Assembly (NCBI GenBank): GCA_033002965.1 | Contig: JAURVB010012631.1 | Location: 1-64,000, forward strand | Length of the DNA: 64,000 bases | Origin: Piper betle | Lineage: Eukaryota; Streptophyta; Magnoliopsida; Piperales; Piperaceae | Reading direction: 5' to 3' | Shown here: piece after piece, positions 1 to 11,320 of the stretch | Layout: each line of letters begins with the position of its first letter | Numbering within the stretch: position 1 is the stretch's first letter | Notes under the pieces: model-generated | Told to the model about the DNA's origin: nothing | Seen by the model: only the letters and a program-made list of their open reading frames with translations | Databases searched by the model: none | Translations under genes and position numbers: made by a program

Positions 1-2646
1 TGAAGAGGATAAAGAGGAGATGGACTTCTGCGATTCTGTCATGGGAGAAGCTTCTAATGATAAAAATATTGCGAATGAAAAGCACTGGGATGGAGAAGAA
101 GATGAATCACCTGATATGGCTGAGAACTACGAGGGCGGAATATCTGTCAAAGAAACAGACGAAACTTCTCTAGAAATGAGAGCCAGGGATGAAAAAGCTA
201 CTGGGGCTGACGAATCTGATGGTATAAACAGTGATGAACAATGCCAACCTGGTGAAGATGGTAAGGATACTCGTGAGGATTCATTTGATGAAGATACAAA
301 AGAAATGAAATTGGAGAAGGCTGAAGACCTTGAGAATCATACAGATATTAGTGAACAGCATCATGATTTTGGAGATAAAATGAACATGAATGAGCCTGAG
401 CAGGATGGCGTGACTGAACCTGAGCTTGATTTCAGTGAAATGGAAATGGAAAATGTGAATGATAGTAACGAGGATTACTTGAATGAGAAGATGTCTGATG
501 CTGACGATGTAGAGGTGAATGAACAGGCTGATACAACCCCTTCTCAAGTGAATGAGGGTATGGACCTTGATGATCTTTTCAAAAGATGGCTGAAAATGAT
601 GTAGCTTTGCATACAAGTGGGGATAGAAACCTTGAAGCAAGAAACATGGAGAAGGGCAATGGGGAAAGACCAAAATCACATATGATGTCAATGGATCATG
701 GACAGCCATCACAGAGATCAGTGTCTGACATGATTTCTATACAAAATGGAGCTGCTCCTATAGAATCTTTGCACACTCAAAATATTATGGAGACGGAAAT
801 CACCCTGCCGACTTTTAGCAAGGATGGCAATGTGAACACTAATCAGCTAGACGCTCATCCGCCTTTGGCAGATAAAAGAATATCAGATAAAAATCGTACC
901 AACCCTTATCGAGGCCTTGGAGATGCGTTGGAGGAGTGGAAAGAAAGGGTTCGTATAATTTCTGATCCTCCTGATAAGAGAACCGTGGAGGATGCTGAAG
1001 AACTGCAGGATATAGATGCAGATGAGTACAAGTATGTTACTGAGTTAGAATCTGCCACTTCTCAGGCACTTGGTTCAGCAATGCCAGATCAGGCAATTGC
1101 TAAGATTGATGGTGGGAAAAATATGGAAGATGTAGTCAGAGATGTAAGCGAAAGTTTTGATGAGATGAACATTGAAGAGGAAAATCGTACTGAAATTTGC
1201 TCACGTGAATGCAATGCTATTTCGATAAAAGATAAATCTGACAGAAATGTACCTGATTCAGCTGGATCTGCTAAACATTTGCCTGTTAAGGAAGAAGCTG
1301 AAAGAAAATTTGAGTTGTTGGGTGATCAATCATTGGATCTGATATCACAAGAATTGGCAGAGCAGCTGCGCTTGATCTTGGAGCCAACCCAAGCTGGCAA
1401 GCTGCAAGGGGATTACAAAAGTGGCAAAAAAATAAAAATGAAAAAGGTAGATAAATTTTCAATTTTTTCATGTTGAGCCTTAGTTTTCTTACCAATTCAT
1501 TTTTCTAAATGCAATTTGCTTGTGCTGATTTTGACAAGATGTTATTGAATTTTTAGGTTATAACTTGTATAGCTACGAACTTTGCTGATTATAATATATG
1601 GTTGAGGCGCATACTTCCCCACAAACGAGACTATCAAGTAATTGTGGCGATAGATGATTCTCTTAGCATGACTGAGGGTGGTTGTGGTGAAGTTGCAACA
1701 AGGGCATTGGTTACGGTTTGTCGTGCCATGTCCCATTTAGAAGTGGGACAGCTAGCTGTCGTCAGCTTTGGGGAAAGTGGAAATAATAGATTATTGCATG
1801 ACTTCCATGAACCATTCACAAGTGAAGCTGGAGTGAAGGTTTGCGTCTTTTTGGTTGAATTTCATATCTTTTGGCAACATTTACATCAGTTTACATTGAC
1901 TGCTTGATTATGTGTTGGTGGTTCAACAGATGCTATCTGGTTTGGGCTTCAAGCAAGATAATAAACTTGGTGATGACCCTGTTGCTGATTTGTTGAAGTA
2001 TTTGAATGAGAAATTGGAGGGAGCTGTGACAGCAGCACGTCTGCCATCTGGACAGAACCCATTGGAGCAGCTGATATTAATCATTGGTGATGGCCGGTTT
2101 AATGAGCAGGTACTTGTCGTCGCCCGTTTTTGTGTACCTTTTATTTGACTAGACAATTGATTTTTAATGCGTGCTCCTCTATTCGGTGACTGACAATGTA
2201 TTCTTTTGTAGCCTGAACTTCTGAAACCCCATATAAGGGACATAGTAAGCAGGAAGAGGATGGTTGCGTACATTATGTTGGACAGCCAAGAAGAGTCGAT
2301 ATTAGACTATAGGGTATTGTTATTGGTATTTCATATGCTAGGTTTGTCGCTTTTTATTTTTAATACTCACTTGTCTGTTGTCTTTTTTATTTCAGACAGT
2401 ATCTTTCGTCAAGGGGAAAAGTACCTTCACTAAGTATCTGGATTCATTTCCCTTCCCATATTACATTGTTCTAAAAAAGATTGACGCACTTCCAGGGGCA
2501 CTCGGAGATTTGTTAAGACAGGTACCACTTCAATTATTTGTTTTGCTCAAATTATCGTTCAATGTATGATTTATATTTCTGTTGCTTAACTTGGAGTATT
2601 GTGTGTTCTTTAGTGGTTCGAGCTGATGCAGAGAGCTACGTATTGA
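1..2646 (+). CDS. MDN1: Midasin (MDN1/REA1), 3' part: acidic region and VWA/MIDAS domain
   Basis: Midasin is the giant AAA+ ATPase that removes assembly factors (Rsa4, Ytm1) from pre-60S ribosomes in the nucleolus and nucleoplasm. Only its C-terminal part lies in the window. Blocks read by GT-AG limits and phase: <1-1446 (frame break near 574-586), 1557-1838, 1930-2109, 2212-2313, 2396-2521, 2614-2646; every intron is phase 0. The first block is D/E-rich and ends in the conserved stretch with GDYKSGKKIKMKK. The second carries the MIDAS core DDSLSMTEG (DxSxS), then LVTVCRAMSHLEVGQLAVVSFG. Later blocks give LILIIGDGRF, KRMVAYIMLDS and YLDSFPFPYYIVL, and the last ends WFELMQRATY-stop, as in plant midasins. 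Identification rests on recall of the family, not on a search. The 5' end, with the AAA modules, is outside the window. Confidence 0.93.
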
Positions 2647-3241
2647 ATATTAATTCATGACTCTGGTTAGAATCGTTCTTCCTCCAATCCTGTCTCAAAA
2701 TAAGCAGATAATCTTCTACATTCATCTTCTGTTTAGAAAAAAATGCAGCAATCATCTGTCTTTCCCTGCTGTGTACTTTAGTCATCATTATTTGTTGATA
2801 AAGTGCACTTTGAAAATTGCTAGGAGTTGTAACTTCTCCATTCTTTTAAAGTATCCATTTTTAAATCTGATATTTCCTCGGAATTAGGTTTTTTATTGAA
2901 AAACACCGTATTTTAATTAATATGCAATTGAATATCAATGAAAAAACATTTTTTTAATGCCTAATAAGAATTTAATTTAAAATTTTAAATTTCGGTTGAA
3001 CCAAATGTATTCCATCCTTGGATATTGAAAAGTCTGGATATAAGCTTTTAAGAAGTGAGAACAAATGAATGAATGATTTGTCATTTAAAATTTACCTCCT
3101 TTCTCTGAGCTCAGGTTGTGTGAGCTTAATACCATCAAATAGAAATTCATCTTCTTCAGTTTCATCCCCATAAAACGGAGAGCGAGAAAAATTGAAACCA
3201 GAATTAGAGAAAAAACCTAAAAGTCATTGATGAGCTATGAA
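2647..3241. other. Midasin 3' UTR and convergent intergenic space
   Basis: AT-rich sequence between the midasin stop codon and the stop of the minus-strand small gene. It must hold both 3' UTRs. No further coding signal, structured RNA or repeat was seen. Confidence 0.6.
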
Positions 3242-3783
3242 TCAAACAGGACGCATCCAGCCATACTCTGTTAAATCTAACCGCTTTCGCACTCTTGTTT
3301 CCATGTATATTTGCCTTGAAATATTCCTGCAAGAAGAGCGGACAAAATCAAAATATCACAACAAAACAACTAGAGTACGAGACAAATAATACATATATGA
3401 AAAAAAAATTTCAAAAGAAAAATGAAAAATTACACTAGAAAAGGGAAACCAAATTCACAGTATTTACCTCATTGTTTGTATGTTTGGAGTAATGCCAACG
3501 ACACTTCCAGATGGACGCTGAATATTATGGCAACAACAACAGCAACCAAAACAAAAACAAAAAAAGAAAACTACTCCTGGTTTAAGTGAAGTTGCTTATA
3601 ATAGGAAGAAAACTACTCCTGCCAAACATAGTACATTAATGCTTGTACCTTTTCTTCTTCTGCTCCTTCCCTCTTAGGATCACCCTTGCATCGACGGAGG
3701 GAAGGAGCCCCATGCGTTGTGTTTCTCAGCGAAGAGAGTGGGAAGGGAGGGCGGCGGCGGCGGCGGCGGCGCGGTGGGGACAT
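3242..3783 (-). CDS. Putative small basic protein, 89 aa, three exons, function unknown
   Basis: Not recognised. Three minus-strand exons fit together: 3649-3783 (ATG at 3783, 45 codons), 3468-3517 (50 nt) and 3242-3326 (85 nt, ending TGA). Donors read AAAAG|GTACAA and AATGAG|GTAAAT; acceptors read TATTCAG| and CTTGCAG|. Exon 1 is an exact number of codons and exons 2+3 sum to 135 nt, so the frame holds. The N-terminus is a run of arginines after MSPP, encoded by a GCC-type trinucleotide repeat. The C-terminus contains METRVRKRLDLTEYGWMRPV. A TATA-like element (minus strand of 3848-3857) and an AT microsatellite lie just upstream. The gene converges on midasin. The Arg run and short length leave room for chance; the phase agreement and a natural stop argue for a real gene. 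Confidence 0.5.
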
Positions 3784-4047
3784 TGTTTGGAGGGAAAAGA
3801 AGCGGGGAAATATATATATATATATATATGAACAATTACTGAGTGGATAGTATAAAAAGCAGAGAGGCGGTAGTAAAAGGGTCATGTAGTATAAACAGTA
3901 ACTAAACATGATGTCGAGCCAGTCTAACCTATACTAATTAAATTTAAATTTTATACAAAATTTTTTATTGAATAATGAGATATAATGTAATAATTTAATA
4001 TCTTAGATATAGATTATGATTAACTTTTAAAATATATCTATTTGAAT
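3784..4047 (-). promoter_or_regulatory. Upstream region of the 89-aa gene with (TA)n tract and TATA-like box
   Basis: Holds a TA microsatellite at about 3810-3830 and, on the minus strand, a TATA-like sequence opposite 'agtataaaaagc' near 3848-3859. The remainder is AT-rich up to the hAT-like element at 4048. Promoter role is inferred from position only. Confidence 0.3.
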
Positions 4048-4979
4048 TAGGGTTGTTAATTTAGTGAGCAAGCTCGTGAGCACTTGGCGTTCGACTCGGC
4101 CCAATTCAATTCGAAACTCGACATTTAAATGCTCGAGCTCGAACTTGAATCTTACCAGTAGAGTTTGAGCAATGGCACTGCAACTCAACTCGACTCGGTT
4201 ATAACTCGAACTCAACTTGAAATCGACTTGTAGCTCGACTCGAACTCGACTCGATTACATAATATAATAATATACATAATATCACTTGACTACTCAAAAT
4301 ACATTTAGAATTGTAGATAAATCTTATTATTGACTATTAATATAAATTCAAAAAAAATTCCATAATAAAAAAAATAAAAACTAATTTTAATTAACATTAG
4401 TCTACTTGGAGAAAATCTCTGCCATAATAATTTAATTATTTATCATGGCTTAATTAACTAAAATCGTAAGATTAACAAATTAGTCATGCTATGGCTTATA
4501 TAAGAGATAGACCACAAAAAACATGGATAAGATAGCCAAAAGATTTACAGTTCTTTACAAAGATAAAAATACATATATAAAAATATCATACATATAATTG
4601 GGTTCCTACATGATCTGACATCCATCAATAAGCCCATGTGTAAAACCCATGACTTATGTCGAGTCAATTTCATAAATCGCGTGCTCTGAGTAAATAATGA
4701 TAATGCCAGAAAGATAATAAGAAATTAGTTATCAGAGTATATGAAAGTATGCAATATATTTTTTTATGTATTTGATCATAAAATTATTTTTAGGCTGAAT
4801 AACACAATAGGACATGTTATAGGGGAGTTTGGGTGGGTTATTAGTTATAGAACATGTCATTGTGGTGTTATGGTATGTATTATATTTTATGGGATTTTCT
4901 CCTCTTTTTTTGAAGGATTTATAACAAGTTAGTTATTATTTTTGAGTCGAGTTATGGTTGAGTCAACTTTTATTTATGA

Positions 4980-5600
4980 TATTGCCACCGACCCATTTCT
5001 ATCCCCCGCCCCCCTGACGCTTTGTATTCCCTCAAACCCTCGACTCCACCCTCCTTTACCCTTGCCAACGCCGCCTTCGACCAGCGTACCACTGCCAATC
5101 GACGCTGCCGGAACATCCCTCTACAAAATGACGAAGCTGCTGTGACCGTGCAGCGCTCCAGTAGCCAATCCCACCGCCGGCAACCGCGCCACGCTCGTGT
5201 TGCCGATCCCACCACTAACGACCGTCGCCACTGCCAATTAGTCACTGCCTCAACATCGCTAACCCTCCCGCAACCTTCCCAGACCGTAGCTGAGCCCAAC
5301 GCCGCCCATCCCGGCCAGATCTCATCACCCTACCATCGACCGCCATTGTTTTGCCATTTTTCCGGTGAGCCGCAACCTCAGCCAATCTTGTCGACGTCGT
5401 AGATGCAGCAGGGTCACCGAGCCAGTGTCAACGGTACCCTATACTACCACCATCCCGTCGATAGCCACCAGTTGCCAAAAACCAGATTCGCTAGAATTCG
5501 CCGATCTTCCCCCAAACTCATCCACTCGAACCCGATCAAACTTTGGGTGCCATTGAGTGCCAAATTCGAGCTCTGAGATGCGCAACAAAACCCTAGCTGT
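4980..5600 (-). repeat. Fragment of the TGTAACACC LTR family inside the hAT-like element
   Basis: A GC-rich island in AT-rich DNA. Its order of words (ccggtgagccgc, gacgtcgtagatgc, attcgagctctgagatgcgc, aaaccctag) matches the minus-strand reading of the GC-rich part of the LTR at 46407-49128. The short ORFs here are shadows of that composition and are not called as genes. Confidence 0.55.
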
Positions 5601-5608
5601 CACCAATT

Positions 5609-5831
5609 GCCAACAACACGAGGTATAATTACCTTTAATTTAATTATTTAAAATTGATAATTATTAGCACAACGATGCTTAGATTGGTTGTTTGACGTGA
5701 TGAATGCCTGATAGTGGATGAAGTCATATTTGTATGATTTGCCAACAACACGAGGTATAATTACCTCCAATTTAGGATTGGTTGTTTGACGTGAATGCCT
5801 GATAGTGGATGAAGTCATATTTGTATGATTT
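5609..5831. repeat. Tandem duplication, two unequal copies
   Basis: The block from 'gccaacaacacgaggtataa' to 'tttgtatgattt' occurs at 5609-5740 and again at 5741-5831. The second copy lacks an internal stretch of about 40 bp. The copies are otherwise nearly identical, so the event is fairly recent. Confidence 0.85.
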
Positions 5832-6086
5832 GAGTTATGCTTAATGAATGCTAATTATCTAATTAAGTATATTAAATCAGAGCATGCTAGTTGACTGCAA
5901 CATAATTTTGAAAAACATAATAAAATCAATGTAAATAAGATGAGATAAGGACATTTTTACTGTGGCCAGGATTGTTGATTGTTTGATGGGTGATGAGTGT
6001 ATTGTGAGTATGATAAACTATTTTGTTGATAAAGTATTTTGTTAATTTTAATCTTTATAACTATATATTTTTCTCTAAAACGAGTT

Positions 6087-6241
6087 ACTTTCGAGCTAAT
6101 GAACAAGATGGTTTCGAGCTCATTAACAAACTAGTTTCGAGTTCCTAAACAAGCTAGTTTCAAGCTCCCAAATAATCTTGTTTCGATCTCCCAAACGAGT
6201 TGGTTTTGAGCTCCCAAATAAGTCGGTTTCGAGCTCCTTAA
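6087..6241. repeat. 23-bp subterminal tandem repeat, about seven units
   Basis: Diverged units on the pattern 'gtttcgagctcccaaacaagctg' run consecutively just inside the right end of the hAT-like element. Subterminal repeats in hAT elements are commonly transposase-binding sites; that role is inferred here. Confidence 0.7.
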
Positions 6242-6428
6242 AATTTAACAACTTAAGTGTATTCAAGCTCGAGTCGAGCTCGAGCAGTATCAGAAATATT
6301 TAAGTCAATTTTGAGTATATATACTTAAAACTCATTTGATCTCAAGTCGAGTTTGAACAACCTTCGAGCTATTCGAGTCGAGTTCAAGCAGAAGGTGAGT
6401 TCGGCTCACTTGCTCATTTAACAGCCCA

Positions 6429-7645
6429 ATATGGGAGCAACTTATAATTGCTGCTGGCCACTTTAGCTTGGCTTTGAAGTGAGGAATAAGGATAAGGTTA
6501 AGAAAGATCTTAGTTTCTACCTCATAGTGCTATTATTTTGATGTGTCTCTTAGCCAGCACTTGTGTTTCGAATCTTTCTTTATCCCAGAGCAGAGAAGTT
6601 CTCACAAACTCAAAAGCATTTGTTCAATGCATTTATATGAATGTTTACATATGTAGACAATCTGTGCTATTGGAAAAACCTAATTCTGTTGGGTGACAGA
6701 AAATGGTATTTCCATAACTTTTATTGGCAAATTTGTCGGAAAAATTTTCAATAATAGAAGGTGTCAAAACAGTAACAATTTGTCACATGGGTTAATTGTT
6801 CAAATATGCAAGTTTTTAAAGGAAAAGTTTTAGCCACACACTAGTTTCAGAGTTTGTTATGTTTTGAATGCAAGCTAGTATTTACAAACTTATTAAGGTG
6901 TTCAAGAGGTATAGTTTTTCTATGTAGGAGGAAAGAGTTATGTTTCGCTCGTGTTTGTTATGTCTATAAGTTGTTGTGTCAGTTTCAATATTTGAATCTG
7001 TGTCATGTTTTCAATATTCTCCCGGAAAGGGTATATTCTCCCGAAAGGGATATAAATTTCTTGAAAAGGATATATGTTTTAAAATTTTATTACTTTACTC
7101 TGTTCTATATTATTACAGTACTCTAGTTATAATAATCTGTTTATATTACTATTATATTACTGTTTTATGTTTACCTGTGTTACTCTGTTATTAAGTTGTT
7201 TAATTAATTATATTAAGTTGTTTAATTAAAATAAGTAAAAGTTCTTCATTTTAGAACAATTTAGAAAGTTTGAAATCCCTCTTGTTTTGAACCTTAGAGT
7301 CATGACTGAGACTAGGTGACGCAGTACCTTCTTGTAAGATGACGCAAGGCCGAGGTAGGCGAAGTCGCAGTTGAAGTGTGTTCTGCTAAGAAATTCTTAG
7401 AGTGATGTGTAGAATCTAGGCGTAAGAATGGCTTTCTTACAACAATTGGTCAAGAGATCAAATGATCTAGAAAGTTCTAAAATCACTGAAAAACTTGTGT
7501 ATAGTAATAGAGAACAACACTTAAATAAAGATGCCTTGTATTTAACATAAAGACATAAAGATATGATATGAAGGAAAGATCACAAAATATTTGTATTATA
7601 TACATAAAATGTTTCAAGGCAATGACATCAATTAATCTAGGTTAA
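6429..7645. other. AT-rich stretch without a supported gene
   Basis: The only structure noticed is a short repeat of 'tattctcccggaaaggg' at about 7015-7050. 7300-7645 could be the leader of the pararetrovirus-like element that follows, but no primer-binding site was recognised. Confidence 0.4.
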
Positions 7646-10600
7646 TGTCAAGAAAAGGAAATACTACATTATCCCAAATAGATACTACTATTGAAAATAC
7701 TGAAATACCTAAAACAATTAAGTTGAGTGATATAGTACTGCCATAATCATGGAAATTAGAAAAGCTAGTACCTCCTAAGATTGAAAAAAGTTCAGCAGAG
7801 GCCATAATAGAAGAAAATAATGGAGATGTAAATATTATTTTTGATAATCTACAAGATTTCCTTCTTTCTATGATAATCAGGCATCAAGCTCCAATGTTAC
7901 TGGAATTATCATGTCTAAACAAAAAATTCCACATGCCTTATATAGAGATGAACTAAGTTTTTCTGAAATGGAATTTAAAATTAATAAAGTAGAATATGAA
8001 CCTAATAGAATAAAATGTTTCTTTATGAATCCTAGAAATAAAAAATTTAGGAAATGGTATTTTTCAACTTTTGATGAAAATCAGATTAAGGAATATAAAG
8101 AACAATATTATAAAGATTTAAAAGAATAAGGTTATGAAATCTGATTTAAAAAATGGTTTAAATCTTTAATAACTCCAAGAATATTAGTAAGAAACTCGTT
8201 CTTAGGATACCCAAAAAGGAAAGACAATATATATAGTAAACATCTTCCAGTAGGAAATATAAAATATGAAAATATAGAAGTCATGTCTTTTGTTAAAACA
8301 AAAAATAAACAAGAAGACTAGCCATGATTATAAAACAAAATAACTATACTCATATGCATTTACAAACTATAGCTTCACAATTATCCCATATGGAAAGATA
8401 ATTTGTTTCCTAGAGTTATAAGAAAAGAGAAAATAGAGGAAGAAATTATTAAACCGGAGTTGATAAAACCTCCAATTTTAACTACTAAATTTAATACAAG
8501 ATCTCCTTTAAATGAATAATTCATAACAAAATTAAGTGAGAAATTGGGGGAATTAAAAATTAAAAAATCTATAAAAATGGTAAATGCTTATGAAGAACAA
8601 GATGAATTAGTAAATAAATTTGCAGAATCAATTAATGTTACAAAACCAAGTCTACAACAACATTTTTCGATGACTAGAAATTATTATCAAAGACCCACTC
8701 CAGCTACTGTCTTATTTGAAGAAAATACTTTTCAATCGGCATTATGTTATAATGGAAAGACAGTATACGAATGGAATATAGATGGATTAAGTGAATATCA
8801 AATAATAACAACATAATATAATATGTTAATGTATGCAACAATTTGTAAAACAAATAATAATTCTGATAGGCAAATATCAGAAATGATTATTGCAGGATTT
8901 TCTGGACAAATTAAAGGTTGGTGGGACAATAATCTTTCACAACTACAAAAGATAGAAATATTAAGAGCTAAATTAATACAAACTATATTACATCATTTTG
9001 TAGGTGATATTCAAGGTCTTAAAGAAAGAACTCAAGAATTAATAATGAATATTAGATGTCCTACATTAACACATTTTAGATGGTATAAGGATACATTTCT
9101 CTCTCTCTTATATCAAAGAGATGATTCTAATTTAGACTTTTAGAAAGAAAGGTTTATATTTAGTTTACCTAATCTCTTTGCAGAAAACTGAGAGAATTAC
9201 ATAATGGTACAATTCCATATAATGAATATACTTTTGGATAACTAATAGGTAAAGCTGTAGAAGGATTAAGTCTTTGTAATGACCTTAATTTAAGAAACTA
9301 ATTAAATAAACAAAGACTATTAGGGAAAAAAGAATTAGGAGAATTCTGTCAACAGTTGGAACTGTAATACCTCCTAAATATCCTTCTAGGCCAAATACTA
9401 AAATTAAAAATAAAAAATCATTTATTCCTTATAAAAGGAAAAAGAAAAGTACAGATAAGAAACCTATAAATCCAAAAAAGATAAAAAATAAAAATAAAGC
9501 ATCTACATCAAAACCTTTAAAACTTTTAATCTGTTGGGATTGTGGTAAAACAGGACATACTAGAACCCAATGTAGATTAAAAAAGAAAATTAGAGAATTA
9601 AATATTCCTGATGAGGAAAAGGAATACTTAATGAATTTAATAGATGAATCAGAAGATAATTACTTAGATAAGGAGGACACTTATGAATATGATGCTTTAG
9701 AAATAAATACTGATTATGAAAATAATTCTTCAACCTCTAGAGATAGTGAATGTGACTATGAGAATTATAATAGAATAATGGATCTAAATAAATTAAGTAT
9801 TAATGTTATTACGGCTCAGGCAGAATTATTATTAGATATGATAGATTCTATCAATGATAAAGAAGAGAAAAGAAAGTTTATTGAGAAGACAATAGAATTT
9901 ACAAAATTTAAAGATCAAAATCATACCAAGAATAAGTTAGAACCTCACAAAGAAGCGGTGTAAAATCCAGCCTATACTATGACAGAAGTATTAGGAAGGT
10001 TAAAACAAGAAAAACCCGTAACTATGAATGATTTAATAAAAGAAAGAAATTATCTAAAGAGAAGAATTGAAATATTAGAATTAGATAGTGAAATAAAAAA
10101 TAATAGTTCTGAAGAAGAAGAAATTAAATTATTTAAAGAAGCAAATAATTTTCATGTTGGAGAATCTTCTAATCAAGAACATAAATATTTAAATATTATA
10201 GAACAAACTTTAACTAGAAACTATGTAATCAGAATAAAAATAATTATAGAAAAAAATTCAGCTTAGAAACTTTAGCCTTAGTAGATAGAGGAGCACATAG
10301 GAATATTATCCAAGAAGGATTAATCCCTACAAAATATTATAAGAAAACTACGCAAACTTTATCAGTAGCAAATGAAGAACAATTAAAAGTTAAATATAAA
10401 CTTCCTAATGTAGTAGTATGTATTAGTAATGTTTGTATATATTTAACATTTATTTTAGTAAGAAATATAGGATCTAAAGTGATTTTAGGAAATCCGTTTA
10501 CACCTTTAATAGAACCCTTCTTTATTGATGATATTGGAATACATACTCATCTAAAAGGGAAGGATGTTACATTCAAACTTGAATTTCCTAAAAGACAATC

Positions 10601-11167
10601 ATTTATTTCAAGAATGAAAAATAAACATAAAAATAAAGTAAAACAAATAAATTATTTAAAAGTAGAAGTTAATACTTTAATATTTGAAACTAAAGTAAAC
10701 TCAAATGATATTCAAAATAGAGTTACAGATATAAAAAATTTATTTGAAAAAGATTTATGTAATGATTTACCTAGTGCTTTCTGTAATAGGAAAAAACATG
10801 AAGTTTCTCTTCCTTATGTGGAAGGATTTACAGATAAATTAATTTCTACTAAAGCTAGACTTATACAAATGAATCAAGAATTAGTAGAATATTGCCAAAA
10901 AGAAATAAGAAGTTTATTAAATAATAACTTGATTAGAGAAAGTAAATCACCATGGTCTTGTTTTGCTTTCTATGTATTTAAAGCATCAGAAATAGAAAGA
11001 GGAGCACCAAGACTTTAATAAATTATAAACCATTAAATAAAGTTTTAAAATGGATTAGATGTTTGATACTAAATAAAAAAGATCTATTAAAAAGACTATA
11101 TAATGCTCAAATATTTAGTAAATTTGATTTAAAATCTGGGTTTTGGCAAATTCAAATTAAAGAAACA
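7646..11167 (+). pseudogene. Endogenous pararetrovirus-like polyprotein, decayed and truncated in RT
   Basis: Broken pieces of one very AT-rich polyprotein keep a colinear order. 7911-8129 and 8544-8816 are unassigned N-terminal segments. 8823-9143 is coat/gag-like (GWWDNNL, RWYKDTF). At about 9535-9576 there is a CCHC zinc knuckle, CWDCGKTGHTRTQC. 9631-10266 is charged and partly coiled-coil-like. The retropepsin region is at about 10270-10600, and the N-terminal part of a reverse transcriptase at 10840-11165 (SPWSCFAF, FSKFDLKSGFWQIQI). The order CP, zinc finger, PR, RT without LTRs resembles Caulimoviridae; a gypsy origin is not excluded. Many stops and shifts interrupt it, the protease motif reads D-R-G-A in place of D-S/T-G-A, and RT is cut off at about 11167 with no RNase H. 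It cannot be functional. Confidence 0.65.
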
Positions 11168-11320
11168 ACCGCCCTCTTTTCGGCTTTGGTAATTCAAATT
11201 CAAATTAAAATCTGGGTTTTGGTAAATCACCATGGTCTTGTTTTGATCCCGACTGGCGGTGACCCCAGTCGCGCTGGTGTCGGCATTTTTCAGCGATGGA
11301 ACCACCGCCCTCTTTTCGGC
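11128..11320. other. Patchwork junction of short local copies
   Basis: Where the polyprotein stops, short words recur out of order: 'aaatctgggttttgg' (about 11130 and 11208), 'caaattcaaattaaa' (about 11146 and 11193), 'accgccctcttttcggc' (about 11168 and 11302) and 'aaatcaccatggtcttgttt' (about 10946 and 11225). This looks like filler DNA copied from nearby templates during break repair. Confidence 0.75.

Larger units (their letters stand above)
4048..6428. mobile_element. hAT-like non-autonomous DNA transposon with imperfect TIRs and subterminal repeats
   Basis: The left end begins TAGGGTTGTTAATTTAGTGA and the right end, read as reverse complement from 6428, begins TGGGCTGTTAAATGAGCAAG. Both then continue into arrays of 'ctcgagctcgaactcgactcg' type words (4080-4255 and 6070-6400). 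TAGGGNTGTT ends with CTCGA-rich subterminal arrays match the small MITE at 15269-15700, which has an 8-bp target duplication. Here no matching 8-bp flank was found (atttgaat against atatggga), so the element may be old or its exact end misplaced. It has no transposase ORF and carries an LTR-family fragment at about 4980-5600. Confidence 0.55.

Noticed and set aside
9528..9580. Zinc knuckle taken as a separate cellular CCHC protein
   Set aside because: It is colinear with coat-, protease- and RT-like segments and so belongs to the pararetrovirus-like polyprotein.
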